The notes under the pieces were generated by a model. That model did no database searches. It had not been told where the DNA came from and saw only the letters and a program-made list of their open reading frames with translations. 64,000 nt of DNA. Source: CAZSDU01 sp963662525. Lineage in GTDB: Bacteria > Bacteroidota > Bacteroidia > Bacteroidales > FEN-979. Positions 1 through 8,395 of the stretch are shown in pieces (position 1 is the stretch's first letter; each line of letters opens with the position of its first letter). The position numbers were made by a program, and so were the translations under genes. The DNA lies in NCBI GenBank assembly GCA_963662525.1, contig OY759717.1:1860001-1924000 (forward strand), written 5' to 3'.

Positions 1-1
1 G

Positions 2-565
2 GATCAGGCTTATGATGCCTACCTGAAATTCAATGTTTCTACTGTTGAGTTATTGGATGACACCGATACCAATCTCTATACACGGATGGCTCAGAATGTC
101 ATCGATACGCTTCCGGTTCACCTGGCCGTTGTTAACCCGGGATGGACCATGGGACATAATGTTGTGGTGGATGGATACAATACAGACAAATATTTTCATC
201 TTAATTTCGGCTGGGGAGGCCCCTATAACGGCTGGTATCTGCTCCCTGATGAGATCCCTTACGGGCTCACGGTGATTGAGGGCGCCGTGGTTGACATCAT
301 TCCCCAGGAAGTAACCGGAATCAGAGAGCCCGGAGATCAAGCCTTCAGGCTGTTCCCGAATCCTGTCAGGGAACAACTGACCATTAATTCAGTAAACCCT
401 ATTACTAAAGTTGAAGTATATTCGGTTTCCGGACAGCTTCTGGCCGTGAAATTTTCGGATGATACCCGGGTCTGCCTTGATTTATCGAAATTGGATCGCG
501 GGATTTATCTTGTTAAAATCGTTACCCCTGAGGGTGAAGCCTGGAAACGAGCGGTGAAAGAATAA
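2..565 (+). CDS. Peptidase C10 (streptopain-like) family, C-terminal part with T9SS sorting domain
   Basis: The reading frame is open at the window's left edge, so only the C-terminal 187 residues are present. The first ~100 residues resemble the second half of the SpeB/interpain-type cysteine protease fold: a GHNVVVDGY motif carrying the expected catalytic His is followed by a YFHLNFGWGG motif. From about residue 115 there is a type A T9SS sorting domain (FRLFPNP start, a YSVSGQLL strand, a GIYLVKI strand near the end). The catalytic Cys would lie upstream, outside the window. Inferred role: exported protease acting at the cell surface or in the medium. An apparent TTG start at 53 is internal. 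The gene ends 2 bp from the convergent gene at 568. Confidence 0.85.
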   Translation, partial: DQAYDAYLKFNVSTVELLDDTDTNLYTRMAQNVIDTLPVHLAVVNPGWTMGHNVVVDGYNTDKYFHLNFGWGGPYNGWYLLPDEIPYGLTVIEGAVVDIIPQEVTGIREPGDQAFRLFPNPVREQLTINSVNPITKVEVYSVSGQLLAVKFSDDTRVCLDLSKLDRGIYLVKIVTPEGEAWKRAVKE

Positions 566-567
566 GT

Positions 568-1395
568 TTATAATGCAGTTTTGAAAAGCCTTTCCATCAC
601 CGATTTAATTTCTTCCCGCTTGATTGGTTTGCTGATATATTCATTAAAACCTTCCAATAGAAACTTCTCCCGGTCTCCCATCGCTGCATAGGCAGTTACC
701 GCGATGATAGGAATTTTCTCATAACCAGGCTGTTTGCGGATTTCATGCATGGCCTGGGTACCATCCATCCCCTGTCCGAGGTTGATGTCCATGAGAATAG
801 CATCAAATTTTTCACGATGGGTCATTTCAATGGCCGACAATGCGGTTTTAGTGGAAAAAATATTGCAGTATCTCCGGATATAGATCATCAGGAGATTGAT
901 GTTGACCATATTATCTTCCACGATCAGCACATTGGGCAGTTTCTTGCCGGCCGACTTGGGGCGTATTCGCCCTCCGGATTCCTTCCTGACGTTCATCACC
1001 GGTGAGGGATCCGGAATGCTGTCCTCGGGAATCACCTCCCCGGCTTCGAAGGCAAAGCGTTGAATGGTGTTATCCAGGACACTTTTCATTTTTTTTGCAG
1101 AAAAAACAATCTGCTCTGTTTTCCAACGGGCTTCTTCGTCGACCAGTTCTTCCATAAGGATTTCCGAAAAACCAAGGATTCCGCACATCGGACTGCGCAG
1201 GCTATGGTCGACTTCCGCCCATAATTTCAACAGATCTTTTTTTTCAATAAGGTCAGCATCACCCTGGTTATGCATTAATTCGGAGATAATGCCATGAATG
1301 GTTTCGAACATGGAATTCAGGTCCTTTTTCCCATGAACCAGTTCCAGGATACGGAATACGGCATGATTTACCTGTTCGTTCTGAGATTCTTTCAT
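568..1395 (-). CDS. Histidine-kinase-like DHp domain fused to a response-regulator receiver, no ATPase domain
   Basis: 275 aa. Residues 55-115 resemble a dimerisation/histidine phosphotransfer (HisKA) helix pair, with His64 in a DHSLRSPM H-box. Residues 153-272 are a CheY-like receiver with acidic pair E160/D161, phospho-acceptor D203 (LMDINL), T234 and K256 (SKPI). There is no signal peptide, membrane segment or sensory domain. The HATPase_c domain with N, G1 and G2 boxes that a kinase needs is absent: about 40 linker residues join DHp directly to the receiver. It therefore cannot phosphorylate itself from ATP and is more likely a phosphorelay or receiver adaptor. The ATG at 1395 follows a good promoter at 1415-1445. 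Confidence 0.75.
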   Translation of the reverse strand: MKESQNEQVNHAVFRILELVHGKKDLNSMFETIHGIISELMHNQGDADLIEKKDLLKLWAEVDHSLRSPMCGILGFSEILMEELVDEEARWKTEQIVFSAKKMKSVLDNTIQRFAFEAGEVIPEDSIPDPSPVMNVRKESGGRIRPKSAGKKLPNVLIVEDNMVNINLLMIYIRRYCNIFSTKTALSAIEMTHREKFDAILMDINLGQGMDGTQAMHEIRKQPGYEKIPIIAVTAYAAMGDREKFLLEGFNEYISKPIKREEIKSVMERLFKTAL

Positions 1396-1414
1396 TGAAA
1401 GCCAAAGTATCTGT

Positions 1415-1445
1415 CAAAGATACGGCTGAAAACTATTTTTCCAAA
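1415..1445 (-). promoter_or_regulatory. Bacteroidota-type promoter for the DHp-receiver gene
   Basis: On the minus strand TTTG (1442-1445), 19 nt, then TATCTTTG (1415-1422), matching the Bacteroidota -33/-7 consensus. The expected start point lies about 20 nt before the ATG at 1395. The -33 element overlaps the last codons of fusA. Confidence 0.6.
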
Positions 1446-3508
1446 CGTTTCTTTTCTTCGATTTTCTTAATGATTTCTTCCTGAAGAAGTTTTGGCAGGG
1501 GGGTGTATTTATAAAACTCCATGGAATAGTTGGCCCGTCCGCTGGAAATATTCCGCAACTGGGTGGCATAGCCAAACATTTCCATCAGGGGAACAAAGGC
1601 ATTGACCTTTTGGGAGCCTTTACGGTAACGGCGCATGGCTTCGATCTTGCCGCGACGGCGGTTCAGATTTCCCACCACATCTCCGATATATTCATCCGGG
1701 GTATTTACTTCCACTTTCATCATGGGTTCCAGCAAGATCGGATCAGCTTTCATAAAGCCCTGCTTAAAGCCGATAGAACCACAGGTCTGAAAAGCCATAT
1801 CAGAACTGTCCACCGGATGGAAACTGCCGTCCAGCAGCACTACTTTCACGTCAACAATCGGGAATCCTGCCAGTACTCCTCGTTCCAGGGTTTTTTGAAT
1901 GCCTTTGTTAACCGAAGGAATGTATTCGGCAGGGATGTTTCCGCCTTTGATTTTTTCGATGAATTCATAACCTTTGCCTTCATTGGGCTCGATGCGCATC
2001 ACTGTATGGGCAAATTGTCCCTTTCCACCGGTTTGCTTGGAGTGTTTGTAATTCGACTCCACTTCCGCGGTGATGGTTTCACGGAAGGCTACGGAGGGTT
2101 CTCCCACTTCGGCTTCCACTTTAAATTCATGTTTCAGGCGGTCGATGATGATCTCCAGGTGAAGTTCGCCCATGCCGGCGATCACGGTTTCTTCTGTTTC
2201 ATCATCAAATCGTACATTGAATGAGGGATCTTCCATGGCCAGTTTATGCAGGGCTTCGCCCAGTTTCTGCTGGTCGGCACGTTTGACCGGACTGATTTTA
2301 AGCTCAATGACACTGGGCGGGATATGAATATTTTCGAGCATCAGCCGATGGCTGTCATCGCAAAGGGTATCTCCTGTCTTGGTGACTTTCATTCCGATCA
2401 GGGCGACAATATCGCCCGGACCTGCTTCGGAGATCTCTTCCCGGTCTTTGGCGTGAATCCTGAAAATCCGGCCTACGCGCTCATGTTTGCCCTTGGTGGC
2501 GTTATATACCTGCATGCCGTTTCTCAGTGTTCCGGAGAAAATCCGCGTAAAAGTCTGTTGTCCAACAAATGGATCATGGATCAGTTTAAAGGCCAGAGCT
2601 GAAAATGGTTCTTTGGGAGAGGGATGAATCGTATGCAGTTTCTCGGGATCATCAAGGTCGGTACCTGTGACGGCACCGACATCTATCGGGGAAGGCAGAT
2701 AGTCAATAACGGCATCCAGCAGCATCTGAACTCCTTTGTTTTTATATGCGGCGCCACAAAATACCGGGGTGATCAGGAGCTTCAGGGTGGTATCCCGCAA
2801 AGCTTTTTTCATCAGCTCTGCTGAAACTTCTTTGTCTTCCATGAACAATTCCATGACCTCATCGTTGAATTCTGCCAGTTTTTCGACTGCCCAGGCACGT
2901 GCTTCCTCGGTTTTTTGTTGGTACTCTTCCGGGATGGGAATTTCAATCTGCTCCAGTTCCTGGAAAGCATAGGCTTTCCGGTGTATGATGTCGATGATCC
3001 CTTCAAAATGTTCTTCAGCTCCGATGGGGATCTGAAAAGGAACGGCATTGGCGTCAAGGTACTTATTCATCTGCGACACGACGGCCGGGAAATCAGCGCC
3101 GGTGCGGTCCATCTTGTTGATAAAGGCAAAGCGGGGAACCCGGTAACGATCGGCCTGGTTCCATACTGTTTCGCTTTGTGGCTCTACCCCGCCGACTGCA
3201 CAAAATACAGCCACCATGCCGTCAATGACCCTGAGTGAGCGTTCAACCTCAACGGTAAAATCAACGTGGCCGGGAGTATCGATAAGGTTGATCTGATGAT
3301 CTTTCCAGATACACGAAATGGCGGCAGAGGCAATAGTAATTCCGCGCTCCTGTTCCTGTTTCATGAAGTCCATGGTGGCTTGTCCGTCGTGGACTTCCCC
3401 CATTTTCCGGTTGGTACCGGTAAAAAATAAAATACGTTCAGTGACGGTTGTTTTGCCGGCATCAATATGTGCCGCAATCCCGATATTTCTTAATCTGTTC
3501 AATGGCAT
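1433..3508 (-). CDS. fusA: Translation elongation factor G
   Basis: 691 aa, normal EF-G length. GTPase that drives ribosomal translocation. The G1 motif AHIDAGKTT is at residues 13-21, followed by a complete switch I (QERGITIASAA), DTPGHVDF with the catalytic His, and NKMD. Domains II-V follow, including a GSHFPVDSSD-like region near the C-terminus (here GSFHPVDSSD). An in-frame TTG at 3535 would add nine residues, but that codon lies inside the TACCTTTG -7 box, so the ATG at 3508 is chosen. No rpsL, rpsG or tuf is adjacent, so it lies outside the usual str operon; a second, divergent EF-G gene is at 16847. Alternative: an EF-G paralogue used under particular conditions. Confidence 0.95.
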   Translation of the reverse strand: MPLNRLRNIGIAAHIDAGKTTVTERILFFTGTNRKMGEVHDGQATMDFMKQEQERGITIASAAISCIWKDHQINLIDTPGHVDFTVEVERSLRVIDGMVAVFCAVGGVEPQSETVWNQADRYRVPRFAFINKMDRTGADFPAVVSQMNKYLDANAVPFQIPIGAEEHFEGIIDIIHRKAYAFQELEQIEIPIPEEYQQKTEEARAWAVEKLAEFNDEVMELFMEDKEVSAELMKKALRDTTLKLLITPVFCGAAYKNKGVQMLLDAVIDYLPSPIDVGAVTGTDLDDPEKLHTIHPSPKEPFSALAFKLIHDPFVGQQTFTRIFSGTLRNGMQVYNATKGKHERVGRIFRIHAKDREEISEAGPGDIVALIGMKVTKTGDTLCDDSHRLMLENIHIPPSVIELKISPVKRADQQKLGEALHKLAMEDPSFNVRFDDETEETVIAGMGELHLEIIIDRLKHEFKVEAEVGEPSVAFRETITAEVESNYKHSKQTGGKGQFAHTVMRIEPNEGKGYEFIEKIKGGNIPAEYIPSVNKGIQKTLERGVLAGFPIVDVKVVLLDGSFHPVDSSDMAFQTCGSIGFKQGFMKADPILLEPMMKVEVNTPDEYIGDVVGNLNRRRGKIEAMRRYRKGSQKVNAFVPLMEMFGYATQLRNISSGRANYSMEFYKYTPLPKLLQEEIIKKIEEKKRLEK

Positions 3509-3532
3509 AATAAGGGTGTTTTTTTGGGGGTG

Positions 3533-3540
3533 CAAAGGTA
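3533..3540 (-). promoter_or_regulatory. -7 box for fusA
   Basis: TACCTTTG on the minus strand, 24 nt upstream of the fusA ATG. No convincing -33 TTTG at 19-21 nt. Its position decides against the TTG start at 3535. Confidence 0.5.
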
Positions 3541-3576
3541 CATTAATTTTCTGATTTACAGATCAAAATATAGTAT

Positions 3577-3584
3577 TAAATTTG
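3577..3584 (+). promoter_or_regulatory. -7 box for the NAD(P)-binding protein
   Basis: TAAATTTG on the plus strand, 21 nt before the ATG at 3606, in the divergent region shared with fusA. Confidence 0.5.
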
Positions 3585-3605
3585 TGTTAACATTAAAAGT
3601 TAGAT

Positions 3606-4268
3606 ATGAAAACAGTTATTACCGGAGCCAGTGGACTGATCGGAGGTTATCTTCTTAAACATTTGTTAAGCGACGAATTTTATTCGGAAATTATTGTCCT
3701 GGCAAGGAAGCCCCTGGGATTTTCTCACCCCCGGCTTAAGGAATTAATACTGGATTTTTCCGGGATTCATAAGATTGAAAAAATAGATGCAGCACATTTT
3801 TTCTGCTGTCTGGGAACGACCATTAGAAAAGCAGGAACCCGTGAACGTTTCCGGGAAGTCGATTTTTCTTATGTGGCAGCGTTTGCCAAGCTTGCAGAAA
3901 GATCAGGCGCCAGGGTCTTTCAGGTCGTTTCTTCGATCGGGGCCGATCCTCTGTCCCGGAATTTCTACCTCCAGGTCAAGGGGGAAATGGAAGAATCCGT
4001 CAGGTCCGCCAGTATCCCGTCCATCGTTATTTTCCGTCCTTCGATGTTGATGGGTGAAAGGAAGGAATTCCGGTTTGGGGAAGAAGCCGGAAAATTCCTG
4101 ATGAAAGGCTTGAATTTACTGCTGGTAGGGAAATGGAAAAAGTACCGGGGGATCGAAGGATCAGCTGTGGCAGAAGCAATGTTTTTACTGGCAAAAGAAG
4201 GGAAGAATGGAATCATGATCCTGGAATCCGATAAAATTCAGGAACTGGCCGACAAGGCAAACAGTTAA
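3606..4268 (+). CDS. NAD(P)-binding Rossmann-fold protein (atypical SDR, TIP30-like)
   Basis: 220 aa. The N-terminus has the dinucleotide-binding signature VITGASGLIGGYL (residues 4-16) of extended or atypical short-chain dehydrogenases. A later CCLGTTIRKAG segment and the VVSSIGADPLSRNFYLQVKGEME region resemble HTATIP2/TIP30-type NAD(P)H-binding proteins, where the Y-x-x-x-K pair (YLQVK) is characteristic. Soluble, with no signal peptide. The substrate cannot be told from the sequence. It is monocistronic with its own -7 box and converges on the TPR gene, only 3 bp away. Confidence 0.8.
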   Translation: MKTVITGASGLIGGYLLKHLLSDEFYSEIIVLARKPLGFSHPRLKELILDFSGIHKIEKIDAAHFFCCLGTTIRKAGTRERFREVDFSYVAAFAKLAERSGARVFQVVSSIGADPLSRNFYLQVKGEMEESVRSASIPSIVIFRPSMLMGERKEFRFGEEAGKFLMKGLNLLLVGKWKKYRGIEGSAVAEAMFLLAKEGKNGIMILESDKIQELADKANS

Positions 4269-4271
4269 TCT

Positions 4272-5336
4272 TTATTTATTCAGTGTTTCCTGGCTTCTTT
4301 TCAGCTCTATGGCTTGTGTGAAGTCGATCACTGAACCCTGAATATCGCCTTTTGCTTTGCGTGCAAATCCGCGATAATAATAAGCATCACCAAAATCAGG
4401 CTGGAATTGTATAGCAGTGGTAAAATCACGGATAGCCCGGTCGAACCGCTGCATTTTCAGATAAACGATTCCCCGGTTACAGTAGGCTGGCAGTAAACGG
4501 TTGTTTTTCTTGAGCGCCTTGTTCAGATCACTGATGGATTTGTCGTATTTTTCCATGAAACCATAAAGGCATCCCCGGTTATTAAAGGCCCGGGCATCAT
4601 TGCCATTCCCGGCCAGCAGCATATCATAGGCTTTCTGCGATTGAACCAGGTCGGCCGACAGGCGGTAAAAATACCCCATGCCAAGCAATAAAATGGAGTC
4701 TTCTGATTTGTCAAGCTCTCTGGCTTTTAAAAACAGGTCAACAGCTTTTTTATAACGGCCAATGGTAAAGCAATAATTGGCATAATTAAAATGCGCTTCG
4801 TAGAATTTGGTTTCCTTGGTGGAAAACCCGAACATGGCATCAATCAGGGCGGTATCAATGGATTGATGCAGCACCTCATTGGTACCAAGCAAAAAAGAAA
4901 AAAAGACACGATCTTTGGCAAAGGGCAGGTTTTCCCAGTACTCCGGTTTCTTTAACTCGGTTACAGGAGCCTCAAGGGCATAACTGCAGATGCTGTAAAT
5001 GCTGTCGGGCATATCCAGCTGCATGAAAGCCATACCCAGATAAAAGTTGCAGACAGGTTTGGAAAGGGTTGAATCCCGGCGGGCAATTTTAAAATCCTGA
5101 ATGGCTTCAATAAAATTCCGTTCATCCATATAACTGATGCCCCTGTAAAAATGAACGGCTCCGGTCGTAGTACTCCTGGGAAAAAGGTCCTCTTTGGTGG
5201 AGTCGGCCAGGGAGGAAATATCGGTTCTATAGGAAACCGGGTAAATTTCTTTCAGTTCAAGTGCCTGCCCCCATCCCTGAATACAGACCAGGGCGAATAA
5301 CAGCAAATGAGTCAAAAACAAATGTTTCCTATTCAT
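4272..5336 (-). CDS. Exported tetratricopeptide-repeat protein
   Basis: 354 aa. A signal peptide (about residues 1-25, ending GWGQA) is followed by degenerate and then clear TPR units. The best ones are in the C-terminal third: consecutive helices with NRGCLYGFMEKYDKSI, NRGIVYLKMQRFDRAI and YRGFARKAKGDIQGS match the TPR consensus of about 34 residues. It is probably a periplasmic or outer-membrane scaffold protein; the partner is unknown. A TATTTTTG -7 box lies at 5353-5360. Confidence 0.8.
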   Translation of the reverse strand: MNRKHLFLTHLLLFALVCIQGWGQALELKEIYPVSYRTDISSLADSTKEDLFPRSTTTGAVHFYRGISYMDERNFIEAIQDFKIARRDSTLSKPVCNFYLGMAFMQLDMPDSIYSICSYALEAPVTELKKPEYWENLPFAKDRVFFSFLLGTNEVLHQSIDTALIDAMFGFSTKETKFYEAHFNYANYCFTIGRYKKAVDLFLKARELDKSEDSILLLGMGYFYRLSADLVQSQKAYDMLLAGNGNDARAFNNRGCLYGFMEKYDKSISDLNKALKKNNRLLPAYCNRGIVYLKMQRFDRAIRDFTTAIQFQPDFGDAYYYRGFARKAKGDIQGSVIDFTQAIELKRSQETLNK

Positions 5337-5352
5337 TTTTAAAAATTTAATT

Positions 5353-5360
5353 CAAAAATA
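5353..5360 (-). promoter_or_regulatory. -7 box for the TPR gene
   Basis: TATTTTTG on the minus strand, 16 nt upstream of the ATG at 5336. No -33 element at the expected spacing. Confidence 0.4.
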
Positions 5361-5424
5361 CTCTTTTTTACCAAATGAAAATATTCAGTTTTTAGGTATT
5401 TTTACAGAATAAAGTAACAAATAA

Positions 5425-5453
5425 GCTCACCAATTCACCAACTCACCAACTTC
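5425..5453 (+). repeat. Short-period repeat, A-like (CTCACCAA units)
   Basis: Three near-identical CTCACCAA/TTCACCAA units lie directly in front of the channel ATG at 5455, where the ribosome would bind. This is the reverse complement of the GGTGAGTTGGTGAG arrays found after 51.5 kb. Confidence 0.6.
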
Positions 5454-5454
5454 C

Positions 5455-6276
5455 ATGAATTTCCGGCTTAAGACAAAAGAGGTTTTCGTTTTTATCCTGC
5501 TTGCACTAGGAATTTATCTGTTGTTTATCTTCGGGTTTGCTTACCTCTATTTTGTTACCCGGAGCATTGAAATGACGCCGTATTCCAAACCATTTACTGA
5601 CCATCTGACCTTCGAGAAGGCCGTTTATTTCAGTATCGTCTCGTTTCACACAATTGGTTTTGGTGATATCCACCCGATCACCCAAACCGGCCGGCAGATC
5701 GTGATGGTACAGTCGACTATTTCCCTTTTCTTCACCTCTATTTTTTCTGGATTCCTTGTTTATTTTGTAATCAAGCGTCCCCAGGATGTTTTTACAACCA
5801 GGAAAATCTATATCCGTTACCGGAAAGATCATTATTTTCTATCCCTGAGAATTGGAAATAAAGGTCGCGACATCATCGATGTGAAAAGCAAATTTGAAGT
5901 CTGGAACATTGTTAATAATACCCGTGTTAGGATATTTCATTTCGAAGAAGAGCTGCCCGACCTGGAGAAGATACTCTATTACGATCTTGATCTGGGGGCT
6001 CCGGAAAATCTTGCCCTTCATGACGCCATTCACCATGCCATGGAAAACGGAAGTCTGCTGCATATGAAATTTTCTTTCATCGGCAATGATATTAAAACCG
6101 GGGAGCAGGTGGCTTTTGCCAAATATTATGATTCACACAGTCTGAGCTTCGGAAAAATGTTCCTGAATGTATATTCCTGGAATACGAACGGTCGGCGAAG
6201 AAACTTCCGCTGGGCCAATTTTGAGCGGATTGAAGAAATGGAAACTGAAAGGATCAATATCTTTCTGAACCGCTAA
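5455..6276 (+). CDS. KirBac-like inwardly rectifying potassium channel
   Basis: 273 aa. Membrane helix at about residues 10-33, a pore helix, selectivity filter TIGFGD (66-71, the GFG variant of the K+ filter), then a second membrane helix at about 82-107. The C-terminal ~160 residues, starting RKIYIRYRKDHYFLSLRIGN, read as the beta-rich cytoplasmic domain of KirBac/Kir channels. The architecture and length fit KirBac (about 300 aa). Expected role: tetrameric K+ conduction in the inner membrane. It is monocistronic, and a short repeat occupies its 5' leader. Confidence 0.85.
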   Translation: MNFRLKTKEVFVFILLALGIYLLFIFGFAYLYFVTRSIEMTPYSKPFTDHLTFEKAVYFSIVSFHTIGFGDIHPITQTGRQIVMVQSTISLFFTSIFSGFLVYFVIKRPQDVFTTRKIYIRYRKDHYFLSLRIGNKGRDIIDVKSKFEVWNIVNNTRVRIFHFEEELPDLEKILYYDLDLGAPENLALHDAIHHAMENGSLLHMKFSFIGNDIKTGEQVAFAKYYDSHSLSFGKMFLNVYSWNTNGRRRNFRWANFERIEEMETERINIFLNR

Positions 6277-6415
6277 AAATCAGCATTCAGCGTTTGTTTT
6301 ACCACCTTTACCGATTTCCGGCTGCAAGCATATAAAAAAATTGCGATTTTGCCGTTTCATTGTAACGTTTTCAATGTGATGCAGTCTAATTGGCTGCTCA
6401 GCAAATTTCAATTCA

Positions 6416-7090
6416 ATGATACAAATCCGGAATATTCATAAATCATACACAACCGGACAGAATAGTCTCCACGTCTTAAAGGGAATCGATCTGGATATCC
6501 AGGCCGGTGAGATGATCTCCATTATGGGCGCTTCAGGCAGCGGCAAATCAACCCTGCTGAATATTCTGGGGATACTGGATAATTACGACCAGGGGGAATA
6601 TTTGTTAGATGGTTTGAAGATAAAAAAACTCAGTGAACGCAAAGCCGCCCAGCTCAGGAATAAAATGCTTGGTTTTGTCTTTCAATCCTTCAACCTGATC
6701 TCATTTAAAAATGCCATGGAAAATGTTGCCATGCCGCTTTATTACCAGAATGTCAGCCGGAAAAAACGCAACATGATTGCACTCGATTACCTTGAACGAA
6801 TGGGAATTAAGGAATGGGCCCATCATCTGCCCAATGAATTGTCGGGCGGACAAAAACAAAGGGTGGCCATCGCCCGGGCGATGATCACTAACCCGAAAGT
6901 GATCCTGGCTGATGAGCCTACCGGGGCGCTGGACTCAAAGACCTCTCTGGAGGTGATGGATCAATTGCAGGAGATCAACAAGACCGGGATAACCCTGATT
7001 ATCGTAACCCATGAACATGATATAGCTGCCCGTACCCAGAAAACGATCAGGATTACGGACGGACTGATAACGGATATCGTCAACAATTAA
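6416..7090 (+). CDS. ABC transporter ATP-binding protein, MacB/LolD type
   Basis: 224 aa. Walker A GASGSGKST (38-46), signature LSGGQ (143-147), Walker B VILADEP (163-169) followed by TGALD, and an H-loop VTHEHD. These are hallmarks of the MacB/LolD/FtsE subclass. First gene of a four-gene operon with two MacB-like permeases (7156, 8396) and an RND/HlyD-type adaptor (9707). The inferred complex is a tripartite efflux or lipoprotein/peptide export pump energised here. An outer-membrane TolC partner is not in the window. Confidence 0.93.
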   Translation: MIQIRNIHKSYTTGQNSLHVLKGIDLDIQAGEMISIMGASGSGKSTLLNILGILDNYDQGEYLLDGLKIKKLSERKAAQLRNKMLGFVFQSFNLISFKNAMENVAMPLYYQNVSRKKRNMIALDYLERMGIKEWAHHLPNELSGGQKQRVAIARAMITNPKVILADEPTGALDSKTSLEVMDQLQEINKTGITLIIVTHEHDIAARTQKTIRITDGLITDIVNN

Positions 7091-7092
7091 AT

Positions 7093-7150
7093 GCGAAAAG
7101 AGATAGGTGATGCGCGATCTGCGCCCATCGCCTATCGCCTATCGCCAATC
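7093..7150 (+). repeat. Short-period repeat family B (GCCTATCGCCTATCG) inside the efflux operon
   Basis: Units of ATCGCCTATCGCC preceded by an inverted copy (GATAGGTGATG), so the element can form a hairpin. It fills the 65-bp gap between the ATPase stop (7090) and the permease start (7156). Confidence 0.7.
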
Positions 7151-7155
7151 TCAAA

Positions 7156-8394
7156 ATGTTTGAACTGGATAAATGGCAGGAAATCTATAGTACGGTAAAA
7201 AAGAATAAGCTCCGTACCTTTCTCACCGGCTTCAGTGTGGCCTGGGGTATTTTTATGCTTATTGTACTCCTGGGTTCGGGCAACGGACTGGAAAACGGGG
7301 TGAAGGAAAATTTCAAGGGTGGTGCCATTAACGGGGTTTGGATCAGCAGCGGGATGACCAACATGCAGTACAAAGGAATGAAAACCGGCCGTCAGATCCG
7401 GTTCACCAACGAGGATTTTAAATTGCTCAAGCAAACCGTACCTGGTTATGATCTGATGTCGGCCCGCCTTTTTTTAGGGAACCAGCTGACTTCCTACAAA
7501 AACAATTATGGCAGTTTTTTCCTTTCTCCCTGTCACCCGGATTATGGAGCGATCAAAGAACTGGTCATGATTGAAGGACGGTTTCTGAACTCCATCGACA
7601 TCCATGAATTCAGGAAAGTCGCGGTGATCGGTGAAAAAGTCAAAGCCGCTTTATTTAAAGGAAACGACAGTCTTGCAATAGGAAAGTATATCAACATCAG
7701 CGGGGTACTTTTTAAGGTAGTGGGTATTTTCAGGGATTACAGCAGGAATGACCATGAACAGCAACGGATCTATATTCCCATTTCCACGGCACAAAGGGTG
7801 TTCAACGGCAATACGGTCATCAACCAGATCTCCTTCACCACCGGAAAAGCCACCCAGGAGGAATCGGATGCCATGATACAGGTGGCCCGGACCATGCTTT
7901 CGACCAAGCATACCGTCGATCCCAAAGATGACCGGGCGATAGAGATCTGGAATAAAAGCGAAGATGTCAGGAGGTTCAATGCCCTGTTTAACGGGATCCG
8001 TTTATTTATCTGGATCATTGGCATAGGAACTATCATTGCCGGTGTGGTGGGCGTGAGCAACATCATGATGATCTCGGTGAAGGAAAGAACCAAGGAAATC
8101 GGAATCCGTAAAGCCCTGGGCGCTACGCCTCTGTCCATTGTCATGCTGATCCTACAGGAATCTATCGTGATCACTGCTTTTGCCGGGTATATCGGGCTTG
8201 TTCTGGGAATCGGCCTGCTCGAGCTGGTTTCAAAAAACCTGCCACCCTCCGATTTTTTCCGGAATCCCGAAGCCAACTTCGCCATCGCCATCAGCGCCAC
8301 TGTTTTGCTGATCGTTGCCGGCACCATAGCGGGTCTGATTCCCGGGATGAAAGCGGCAAAAATCAAACCCATTGAAGCATTAAGAGACGAATAA
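7156..8394 (+). CDS. MacB-like ABC transporter permease 1
   Basis: 412 aa. An N-terminal membrane helix (about 20-40) with the conserved start region KNKLRTFLTGFSVAWGIFML is followed by a ~220-residue periplasmic MacB_PCD-type domain. Three C-terminal helices form the FtsX core, with the coupling sequence VKERTKEIGIRKALGATP typical of MacB/FtsX. The C-terminus is the common AAKIKPIEALRDE. The next gene starts 1 bp after its stop and encodes a paralogue, so the pump is probably a heterodimeric permease. Confidence 0.92.
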   Translation: MFELDKWQEIYSTVKKNKLRTFLTGFSVAWGIFMLIVLLGSGNGLENGVKENFKGGAINGVWISSGMTNMQYKGMKTGRQIRFTNEDFKLLKQTVPGYDLMSARLFLGNQLTSYKNNYGSFFLSPCHPDYGAIKELVMIEGRFLNSIDIHEFRKVAVIGEKVKAALFKGNDSLAIGKYINISGVLFKVVGIFRDYSRNDHEQQRIYIPISTAQRVFNGNTVINQISFTTGKATQEESDAMIQVARTMLSTKHTVDPKDDRAIEIWNKSEDVRRFNALFNGIRLFIWIIGIGTIIAGVVGVSNIMMISVKERTKEIGIRKALGATPLSIVMLILQESIVITAFAGYIGLVLGIGLLELVSKNLPPSDFFRNPEANFAIAISATVLLIVAGTIAGLIPGMKAAKIKPIEALRDE

Positions 8395-8395
8395 T

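Noticed and set aside
1610..2224. 204-residue plus-strand reading frame opposite fusA
   Set aside because: Shadow of the conserved EF-G coding strand; no start context, family similarity or codon pattern of its own.
7770..8372. 200-residue minus-strand reading frame
   Set aside because: Antisense to the MacB-like permease; composition is an artefact of membrane-helix codons.
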